This document shows, piece by piece, positions 35,037 through 42,100 of a stretch of DNA of 46,371 bases (its first letter is position 1; each line of letters opens with the position of its first letter). The notes under the pieces were generated by a model that saw only the letters and a program-made list of their open reading frames with translations, made no database searches and was not told the DNA's origin. This stretch comes from an uncultured Oscillospiraceae bacterium (GTDB taxonomy: Bacteria > Bacillota > Clostridia > Oscillospirales > Oscillospiraceae), in assembly GCA_934623575.1 (NCBI GenBank), contig CAKTVL010000012.1, positions 1 through 46,371 of the forward strand. Direction: 5' to 3'. The position numbers and the translations under genes were made by a program.

Positions 35037-35088
35037 GACAGGGACATCAATTACCGATGGCACCAATTCCCCTACAATTTCACAATAT

Positions 35089-35165
35089 GCGTCTGTAGCT
35101 CAGTTGGATAGAGCGCGAGCCTCCTAAGCCCGAGGCCCCCGGTTCGAGCCCGGGCAGGCGTACCA
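35089..35165 (+). tRNA. tRNA-Arg (anticodon CCT), CCA encoded
   Basis: A full cloverleaf can be drawn: acceptor GCGTCTG/CAGGCGT, D-arm GCTC/GAGC, anticodon stem CGAGC/GCCCG with loop CTCCTAA, a 5-base variable loop, T-arm CCCGG-TTCGAGC-CCGGG, discriminator A and encoded CCA (35163-35165). Weak points are a G-U pair at 1-72, a G-U at 4-69 and an A-C mismatch in the middle of the anticodon stem. These fit a gene stitched from two different halves at the anticodon loop. It is probably functional but not certainly. Confidence 0.78.
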
Positions 35166-35263
35166 AAAGCGCTGTGATTTCAACGGATCGCGGCGTTTTT
35201 TCGCTTTTGAGTGCGTTGTTTCAATGGCAGCGGCAGCACCCGAAATTCAGCTACTGCGTCTTG

Positions 35264-35337
35264 TTTGGCACCCCTTTTTCATATCGAACCGGTTTTTGTA
35301 TTTTTCGCCGTTTGGCACCACCTTGGCACCATGGCAC
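35264..35337. repeat. GGCAC direct repeats beside the integrase gene, possible arm-type sites
   Basis: TTTGGCACC (35264-35272 and 35311-35319), CTTGGCACC (35322-35330) and ATGGCAC (35331-35337) lie between the tRNA and the integrase stop; the GGCAC cores of the last three are 11 and 8 bases apart. Tyrosine integrases with an N-terminal arm-binding domain use such repeats near the crossover site. The remaining bases of 35166-35344 show no gene. Confidence 0.45.
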
Positions 35338-35344
35338 AAATCCG

Positions 35345-36730
35345 TCATTTGCAACCCTGGTTCGATATGAGCGATGTGAGCGCACTTAAGAGTTCGGGGG
35401 ACTGCTGGAGCTGTACGATGATACTCTGCACGTCCAATGCAGGCTGTGGTTCATCAGGCGCTTTCACACTGCGCAGATCTGGGTTTGCGTAAAACGCGCT
35501 TTCAAACTTCTGTGCATTGACCTTGCGGTCTTCATCGAGAATGTGAGCATATACCTTTGTGACCATATCGGCCTGTGAATGTCCTGTGTCGCCCTGTGTG
35601 GCTTTAATGTCGCCGTGATTAAGTTTCAGCTTATAAGTCGTGCTGGAATGACGGAGAGAATGAAACACGACATTAGGGAGCTTGGCATCCCGCTTTAACC
35701 GCCGGAATGCATTGGAAATAACCGTTTCCTCACAGGGGCGTCCGTTTGGAAGCGCTACAACGAGATTGTAGTCAAGGTATTCATCACCCAGAAACTCTTT
35801 TTGCTTATCCTGAGAATCCTTCCATTCCCGCAGAATGTAAGCCACTGTTTTGGGCATCCACACCTTGCGAACACTGCTTTCTGTCTTAGGCGTTTTCAAC
35901 ACGATCACCGTGCTGGCATTTTCCAAATACATGGTTCGAGGAAATTTTTTGATGATTTCTTCTTCGCCCAAAATAGCAAGGGAGGATTCCTTCACACGAG
36001 CCAGCTCTTTCTCCACACACAGATAGGCGTTGTCGTTGGCAATATCTGCGTCGGAAATGTGAATATTGTCCCAAGTCAACCCAACGATTTCTCCGATCCG
36101 CAGCGAGCAGGCAAACGACAGGTTTATAGCAACATAAAGACGTCCATCTTTACATTCATCCAACGCCTTTCGAATCGTCGCCGCATCCCATATCTCACGG
36201 GGTTTGCGCTTGACCTTTGGCAGAGTTGTGTTATCAAACGGGTTCTTTGCGATGATGTCCCAGCGTACAGCCTGTTTGAAAGCACATCGAAGGAGTTTAT
36301 TGATACGCTCAATATTGGCAGGTGTCATGTACTCTGTTTTGCTGTATCGGTTCTTAAAAACAGGGCATTTCGTCCTCTGCAATGTTGTAATAAACCGATC
36401 CGCTGCGATGGTAGTTACATCCTGCATCAGTACGTCGCCAAGCAGCGGGGCAATATAGTTGCGGATCAGCCCCGTATTGGCTTCATAGGTGCTGGGGCTC
36501 CATCTTTTCACCCCATATAAGCTCACAAAGTCATCGAGGAAGGCGGAAACGGTAGTCTTATTGGGCGATATAAAGGTGCGGTTTCCTTGTTTATATTCGA
36601 TCTCTGCCTTGCGGTGTTTTGCTTCCGCTTCCGTATTGAAGGACTCCCATTTCTGTTTCTTTTCTCCGCATTCATTGAAATAGTAATAAACAACATGATA
36701 TTTACCTCTACGTCTTTTGATGGATGCCAT
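35345..36730 (-). CDS. Tyrosine recombinase (Tn916-type site-specific integrase)
   Basis: A 461-residue integrase. The N-terminal arm-binding domain is seen in MASIKRRRGKYHVVYYYFN...(residues 1-55), the core-binding SAM-like domain at about 65-190, and the catalytic domain at about 205-415. Catalytic residues are the first Arg in SLRIGEIVGL, HSLRHSSTTY (His-x-x-Arg), and GHSQADMVTKVYAH (His and the nucleophile Tyr). A C-terminal tail of about 45 residues follows. I start at ATG 36730, with AGGAGG upstream. The codons are clearly AT-richer than the neighbours, a sign of transfer. It lies next to tRNA-Arg(CCU), its probable target, and 10 bases after the excisionase gene. Confidence 0.93.
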   Translation of the reverse strand: MASIKRRRGKYHVVYYYFNECGEKKQKWESFNTEAEAKHRKAEIEYKQGNRTFISPNKTTVSAFLDDFVSLYGVKRWSPSTYEANTGLIRNYIAPLLGDVLMQDVTTIAADRFITTLQRTKCPVFKNRYSKTEYMTPANIERINKLLRCAFKQAVRWDIIAKNPFDNTTLPKVKRKPREIWDAATIRKALDECKDGRLYVAINLSFACSLRIGEIVGLTWDNIHISDADIANDNAYLCVEKELARVKESSLAILGEEEIIKKFPRTMYLENASTVIVLKTPKTESSVRKVWMPKTVAYILREWKDSQDKQKEFLGDEYLDYNLVVALPNGRPCEETVISNAFRRLKRDAKLPNVVFHSLRHSSTTYKLKLNHGDIKATQGDTGHSQADMVTKVYAHILDEDRKVNAQKFESAFYANPDLRSVKAPDEPQPALDVQSIIVQLQQSPELLSALTSLISNQGCK

Positions 36731-36740
36731 AATAAACCTC

Positions 36741-36947
36741 CTACAGCGTCTGCTTATCCAGCCAATCATCAAAGGACACTTTGGAAACTCTGATGGAAGA
36801 ACCGATCCGCACCATCTTGAACACACCCGAGTGGACAAGACCGTATGCAGCAGTTCTCCCGATACCAAGAATTTTTGCGATCTCCTCAACGGTATATGTC
36901 CGCTTTCCGCCAAGGTTTTTGTTGGTGTCTCCGTGGTCAATACCCAT
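36741..36947 (-). CDS. Excisionase-type helix-turn-helix protein
   Basis: A 68-residue protein with a winged helix-turn-helix of the excisionase/MerR-like kind: YTVEEIAKILGIGRTAAYGLVHSG followed by the wing FKMVRIGSSIRVSKVSFDDWLDKQ. Such proteins bend DNA at attachment sites and steer the integrase toward excision. The start at 36947 has AGAGGAGG upstream. It is directly upstream of the integrase on the same transcript, the standard xis-int order. Confidence 0.88.
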   Translation of the reverse strand: MGIDHGDTNKNLGGKRTYTVEEIAKILGIGRTAAYGLVHSGVFKMVRIGSSIRVSKVSFDDWLDKQTL

Positions 36948-36989
36948 AGCAACCTCCTCTCTGTGACCACAGCGCCATGCTTCAAAAGA

Positions 36990-37018
36990 ATTGTAGCATG
37001 GTGTTGTGATACACGCAA
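36990..37018 (-). promoter_or_regulatory. Promoter of the xis-int pair
   Basis: Read leftward: TTGCGT (37013-37018), a 17-base spacer and TACAAT (36990-36995), about 40 bases before the xis ATG. Confidence 0.6.
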
Positions 37019-37035
37019 AAATTGATGTGAACCTA

Positions 37036-37092
37036 TATTGGTAGAGGAAGCGTCCATCCCTTAACAATGGATAGGCGCTTCCTCCACCAATA
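37036..37092. repeat. 24-bp-arm inverted repeat upstream of xis
   Basis: The arms 37036-37059 (beginning TATTGGTAGAGGAAGCG) and 37069-37092 (ending CGCTTCCTCCACCAATA) match at 21 of 24 positions around a 9-base centre. In RNA of the minus strand two of the three differences become G-U pairs. It lies upstream of the xis promoter. It could end leftward transcripts, be a folded transposon remnant, or be a protein site. Confidence 0.75.
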
Positions 37093-37473
37093 ATATTTTC
37101 AAGTGTAACTATTTCAAAATTCATCTAAGGAAAAATCTCAAGCAAAACAGGCGGCTGGTGGCTGCCAGCCTCACGGGAATCTCACCCCGGCCCATGCTGA
37201 TGGGTGCGCCGCACGATGCTTTGAGGGCGTCCAATGCGGGAGTATCTTTAAGGGTGCCAGTGGTCGTGGCCAACAGAATGCCGCTCTGTTTTTGAATAAC
37301 GCCTGTTTCGCTCCCTCCCATACGGGAGATCATGGCGGGCGCTGTTCTCTGGCTCACACCGGCACGAACGTACCTGTCTGCTTTATGACACGCGAAGTGC
37401 GTTTTTCAAAGAGCATGGGCATATAGGCCCGCAGCCGAGGTCAATACTCTTGACAGCAGCTGCCAGTCTATAT
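37093..37473. other. Gene-poor stretch within the accessory region
   Basis: No gene is convincing here. A short leftward open frame (37121-37357, containing SRMGGSETGVIQKQSGILLA) has no ribosome site and no family I recognise; it may be the decayed remains of an element gene. Confidence 0.5.
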
Positions 37474-37518
37474 AAAACCCACAGCGGCAGCGCAAGGGGG
37501 ATACGCCGCCGCTGTGGG
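37474..37518 (-). terminator. Terminator after the Spo0A-domain gene
   Basis: CCCACAGCGGC (37478-37488) and GCCGCTGTGGG (37508-37518) are perfect 11-base arms; read leftward they are followed by TTTTATA. Confidence 0.8.
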
Positions 37519-37543
37519 CGGAGGGGGCTAAACCGTGTAGTGC

Positions 37544-37906
37544 TTACTTGCGGAGGAAAGCGGCCACCATATCAATGAACTGCGCGTTCGTTGGTGGCTG
37601 CGACAACGGGTGGCCTGCAATACGCTCAAGTAAGCTGTGGTCAGGTTGTCTCCAACACGCCTGCACAAGGGTTCGGAGATTCCTTTCCACGGAGTTGGTG
37701 GTAGTATGAAAATACTGTGCCGTTTGGCTATAGAGTCTTTTCGTGATCAGCAGGACATATTCCGGCTTCTCCTGCACCTGTTCCAACATATACACGGCAA
37801 AGTGAAACCCAGACAGCTTTCCGGATACACCCAGAAGACGCAGCAAACGTTCAGCGTCCAAAGAAACGTTCTTTTCCAGTTCCGAAACGTAGCAAACTAA
37901 AGGCAC
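37544..37906 (-). CDS. Stand-alone Spo0A C-terminal DNA-binding domain protein
   Basis: A 120-residue protein whose residues about 25-118 match the Spo0A C-terminal domain: LLRLLGVSGKLSGFHFAVYM, LYSQTAQYFHTTTNSVERNLR (the helix-turn-helix region) and the closing PPTNAQFIDMVAAFL. Spo0A itself has a phosphorylated receiver domain in front; here it is absent. I start at GTG 37906 because AGGAGGG lies 7 bases upstream; the in-frame ATG at 38038 has no ribosome site. It may compete for or act at Spo0A boxes without phosphorylation. It lies between the integrase module and the surface-protein pair and has its own terminator. Confidence 0.82.
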   Translation of the reverse strand: MPLVCYVSELEKNVSLDAERLLRLLGVSGKLSGFHFAVYMLEQVQEKPEYVLLITKRLYSQTAQYFHTTTNSVERNLRTLVQACWRQPDHSLLERIAGHPLSQPPTNAQFIDMVAAFLRK

Positions 37907-38120
37907 TGATGTTCCCTCCTGTCTTGTGTATTTTGAAAGCCAGCACTCGGTGATCCGCGGCGGGCCTCTTGCCGGTGGACATACGCTGTTTTGTTCTTGA
38001 TATGCTAATTTTACACGATTTTTAGGCGTTTGTGTCATATAATCGTTCTACAATGGTCTACGCAAATACGATGGTTTTTGTATGGAATTGTCGATAAATG
38101 CAGTTTTTGCAGCAAAAAGT

Positions 38121-38162
38121 CACCGCCAGCAAAGCAGCGTAATTGCCGCTTTGCTGGCGGTG
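38121..38162. terminator. Long hairpin terminator after the DUF4430 lipoprotein gene
   Basis: Arms 38121-38138 (CACCGCCAGCAAAGCAGC) and 38145-38162 match at 17 of 18 positions. Read leftward the stem is followed by ACTTTTTGC, which suits the lipoprotein gene ending at 38217. Confidence 0.82.
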
Positions 38163-38216
38163 CTTCTATACAGTTTTTTATTTAAGTCTTACTTCCCGTT
38201 GTTACGCTGAGTGGCA

Positions 38217-39098
38217 TCAGCTTCCGGTGGAGTAGCCTCCGCCTACATCATAGCCCAGATCGCAGGTGTAAACCCAGTTCACCACATCGCCGTTTTGCAG
38301 GGCATAGCGGGAACAGCCGTAGTTGGGGAACCAGCCATTGACGCTGTACATCCACCCGGACAAGCTACCCACGTCGAACTCGTAGAGGTTGTTGATACCC
38401 TCCACATACGCGCTGTTGTACATGGGCGTCCAACTGGACTCCATGTGTATCTTGTTTTCACGGCAGAGCCGTTGGAGCACATCGAACACGCTCTCGCCCT
38501 CCGTGAATGTCACCGTGGTGGTGGGCAGGATCACGCCGTCAGCGGGTACAAGGGGCTTTTTGCTCTCGTCACACTTATCCCAGTTGTTTAGGATGGTGGC
38601 GCAGGAGATGGAAAAGGTGCAGGTGGCACTGCCGCCCGTGGAGGATGTTCCCGGTTCCACGGGAACGGGCTTGCCCTCCGGCACAGGATCGGTCTGGTAC
38701 TTGTCCTTGCCGGTGGCCGGGTCGATCTCCTGCTTGGGCCGCTCCGGCTGCTTGGCAGGCTCGTCCTGCTTGGGCTGCTCTTCCTTCTTGGCGGCATCCT
38801 CCGCCTTTTTCTGCTCTTCCGCCTTCTTCTGCTCCTCGGCCTTCTTGTCGTCCTCGGAATTCTTCTTGTCCTCAGCAGGCTTTTCTTCGTCCGGTTTTTT
38901 GTCGTCCGCAGTCTTATCTTCCGCCTTGGGTGCGTCCGTCTTATCGGCGGCATCCCTATTGCCGGAGGCGGTCTGCTCCTGCGTCGCCGTGGGAGTGTTG
39001 CCGGGGTCGCCCGATACGGTCTTTTTGCCGCAGGCAGCGCAGGTCAGCAGCAGGGACAGTGCCAACGCCAGCAGCCAGAATCGCTGTTTCTTTTTCAT
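38217..39098 (-). CDS. DUF4430 (transcobalamin-like C-terminal domain) lipoprotein
   Basis: A 293-residue lipoprotein. The signal peptide ends in LLLTCAACGKK, with the lipid-bearing Cys near residue 23. A long charged linker rich in K, E and D (about 50-125) spans the wall, and the C-terminal DUF4430 domain covers about 165-290 (DGVILPTTTVTFTEGESVFDV, YVEGINNLYEFDVGSLSGWM, VNGWFPNYGCSRYALQNGD). DUF4430 resembles the ligand-closing beta domain of animal intrinsic factor/transcobalamin. The ligand in bacteria is unsettled. I start at ATG 39098 (AGAGGT upstream). It is 67 bases after the giant surface gene on the same strand, and that protein also has a DUF4430-like domain. Confidence 0.85.
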   Translation of the reverse strand: MKKKQRFWLLALALSLLLTCAACGKKTVSGDPGNTPTATQEQTASGNRDAADKTDAPKAEDKTADDKKPDEEKPAEDKKNSEDDKKAEEQKKAEEQKKAEDAAKKEEQPKQDEPAKQPERPKQEIDPATGKDKYQTDPVPEGKPVPVEPGTSSTGGSATCTFSISCATILNNWDKCDESKKPLVPADGVILPTTTVTFTEGESVFDVLQRLCRENKIHMESSWTPMYNSAYVEGINNLYEFDVGSLSGWMYSVNGWFPNYGCSRYALQNGDVVNWVYTCDLGYDVGGGYSTGS

Positions 39099-39123
39099 GG
39101 GCAATACCTCTCAAAAGTGCCAT

Positions 39124-39151
39124 ACGCAGAGGCGCAAATGCGCCCCTGCGT
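39124..39151 (-). terminator. Intercistronic hairpin between the giant gene and the lipoprotein gene
   Basis: ACGCAGAGGCGCA (39124-39136) and TGCGCCCCTGCGT (39139-39151) match at 12 of 13 positions. Read leftward only a short ACTTTT lies several bases beyond the stem, so it may attenuate or protect the RNA rather than stop transcription fully. Confidence 0.5.
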
Positions 39152-39165
39152 TGGCTTTTCTGTTG

Positions 39166-42100
39166 TTACTTGGATGCGCGCTTTTTCTTATAGGTCAGCA
39201 CCACGACGGCTGCCGCCGCCATAACTGCGCTGCCCAGCCAAATGGTCATCTGGCTGTCGTCTCCTGTGTTGGAGGAGTTCACCTTGCCGGTAGTCGTGCC
39301 TCCGGTGTAGTGGTACCGCCCACTGGAAACAGCCGCATAGGAGACAATGGCAAAGGTAGACGCCCTATCCGTCTGGAAGGTCAGCACATAGTTGTCCCTC
39401 GTGCCGCCCAGCGTGGCGGGCAGCTCGGTGGTGGTCACGTTGCCATTGGCATCGGTGTGGCTGCGTACCACGCAGACCTTACGGTTCAGCAGGCTGTTAT
39501 ACATCTCATCGGTGATGGAGATGGTTACGGTGACGCTTTGGGGCAGCTCGATGAGCTGGGCCACGGACTCCACAGAGCCAGCGGCGTTGGTCTTGACCAA
39601 CTCCACCGCCACGTCCACGACCTTCTCGATCTGCGCGTCCTTCTTGCCGGAGTTGTCCTTACGCATATCGGCCAGCTTGTCGATCAGCTTGGTCAGCTCC
39701 TTCTTGACCTCGGCAGACGTGTTCACATCGTTGGCCTTGCTCTCCAGCGCGCTCTTGCCGCCGTCGGCCTTCTTCTGCTCGTCGGTGGTCTGAACGGCGT
39801 TTTTGTTGTCCACCTTGACGGTGATAGAACCGCTCTCCACCGCCGCCTTGATCTCGATGAGCTTCTCGTCATCCACCGTTACCTCGGCCTTGATGACCAG
39901 GCCGCTGCTGTCCTTGACCAGCGTATCATTCTTGCTGTCCACCTTGATGTCATCGCCTTTGACGTTGGCCGTCGGGTTCTTGACGCCGCAGACGGTGCAG
40001 ACGCCGTTGACGTAGGTGTGCTTGCCGGTGGCGGAAATGTTCGCACCGGCGGTAATAACCATGCCGCAGCGCTTGCAGTACGTGTCCGCCTCATGGCCGG
40101 AGGCGTAGCAGGTGGCCGCCACCGCCGCACGGGTGGCCTCATCGTGGCCCAGGGCCGCGATGACCCAGCTACCCTCGGCGATCTCGGTCTTGCCCGCCGC
40201 ATCGCTGAAGAACTTGCCGCAGCGGGAGCAGGACCAGTAGGCGCTGTGGCCCGCCTCGGTGCAGGTAGCAGCCTTGCCCGCCACGGCGGTCATGCTGTGC
40301 CCCAGAGACGGGACGATCATCGTCTCCTCCGTGCTGCAAACGCTGCACTTACGGGTGCTGATACCGCTTTCGGTGCAGGTGGCCGCCTTGGTCACCGTCC
40401 ACGCGCCGAAGTTGTGGGTGATGCACACGTCGGTCATATCGTAGAGGCGATTCTGACTGTTGGCGAAGCGATAGTACGCATTTAGCGCGTAGTACGCCTG
40501 CTCGGTGGCCATCTGGTTATACGCACCGCCGACATACCCGCCGGAGGATTGTTTCACATGAGCAAAGCCCTTGCCCAGCGTATCGTCCTGCGTATAATAG
40601 CCGCACAGTGCATCCAGCGCGGTTATGCCGTTCTTGATAAAGCGGCTGTCGGTGAGGGGGTCAATACCCAGAGCACCCAGAGCCACAATGACCTGCGCGC
40701 AGGACTCACTGTTGACGGCACCCCAGCTGGCGAAACCGCCATCCTCCTGCTGATGCGCGGACAGCCATGTCAGACCTTTGTCCACTGCGGTCTTGACCTT
40801 GGCATTGGTCTTATAATAGGGAGCCAGAGCCTGGATGGTCATCGCGGTAACGTCCACATCAGAAGCCTTCTCATCCGCACCTCCCAGTGCCCAGCCGCCG
40901 TCCACCTTGACCTGCTCGCTGAGGATTCGATCGATGAGGACGTCGCGGGTCACGTCACCGAAGGTAGGATAGTTGTGGCTATCCAGCGCAATCAGGGTGA
41001 AAACAGGACCATTGATGCCTTGCTTATTGATATAGCTCATACTGTCCAGACCCTTCAGCAGGTTATGACCGCCTACATTGGTGGGGTCTTTGCCTATGGC
41101 AGTCAGCGCAAGAATCACCCTGGAATTGTCGGTGGACTTGGAATTATGGAGTCTCTCGTTGGCGTTTACATTAGCCTTCACATACTGCACCACATTGTCG
41201 TAGTACCCGGCAGGTACGCTGCGACCGCTGCGAGCCAGAGCCAACGCCAGCCACTCGCCGCCGATGCTGCCCACGATGGGCGCGGACTTGTTGACCTGCG
41301 CCTGCAAACTCTCGCCGACGGAGGCATAGATGTCGTCCATCTCTGCCAACAGCTTCTCGCGCTTCAGCTCCGCCAGCTTGGCGACTGCCGCGTTCAGTGC
41401 TGCCACCTTTTTGCCGTTCACCATCTGCTTCTGTTCGTCAGTTAGCGCGTCATACGCCGCCTGTGCCGCCTTGACGGCAGCTTCGTTCTCCAGCGTCACC
41501 TCACCGATGGCATCGATCTGCTTTTCCACGGCAAGGACAAGGTTTCTCTTGATCTCCGCCATCTTGGCGAACACGGCCTCGGCCTTTTCTTTTTCAGCCA
41601 CCGTCAGGCAATCCTTCTGCTCCAGCGCCTTATAGGCAGCCTCGGCTGCATCCACGGCCTCCCGGTTGGTGACGGTCAGGTTTTCCGCCTCCGGCAGTGC
41701 TGCCAGCTGCACCTTGAACGCATCCACAGCCGTAAAGCCCTCGATCTGCTTCTCCAAGCTGACCAGCTTGGCCAAATTCGTTACCTTGCCCTGCTCACCC
41801 TTAGCAAGAACCTCATACGCGGCGCGTGCGGCGGCCACATCGTTCATGCTGCGGGTGTAGGTCTCATACTTCAGAGAAGTCGGGAGCTTGGCAATCAGGT
41901 CAGTCACGTAGCTTGCACCAGTGTTGATGCTGACAACGTGCAGGGCATACCACGTGCCGTCGCTGTTCTGCTTGTTGCCTGCCTGATTGTTCATACTCAG
42001 CCAGTTCTTCGCGCCGCAGCCCAAATAGATGGTGTCGCCCGCCTTGACGGGGATCGTCTCCGTGCGCTTATAGAAGCTGCTGCCCTCAGATCTGTCCGTG

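Noticed and set aside
34913..35067. Two additional functional tRNA-Arg genes
   Set aside because: Both lack a pairing 3' anticodon strand and have no T-arm, so they cannot fold; they are listed as broken halves.
34997..35067. A complete second tRNA ending at GGCACCA
   Set aside because: The distance and sequence between the anticodon loop and this ending do not form a T-arm or acceptor stem.
37121..37357. Short leftward open frame with SRMGGSETGVIQKQS
   Set aside because: There is no ribosome site and I recognise no family. It may be a decayed gene piece; reporting it as a gene would be a guess.
37907..38038. Upstream ATG start (38038) for the Spo0A-domain gene
   Set aside because: It has no ribosome site, and the extra 44 residues resemble no domain; GTG 37906 has an ideal site.
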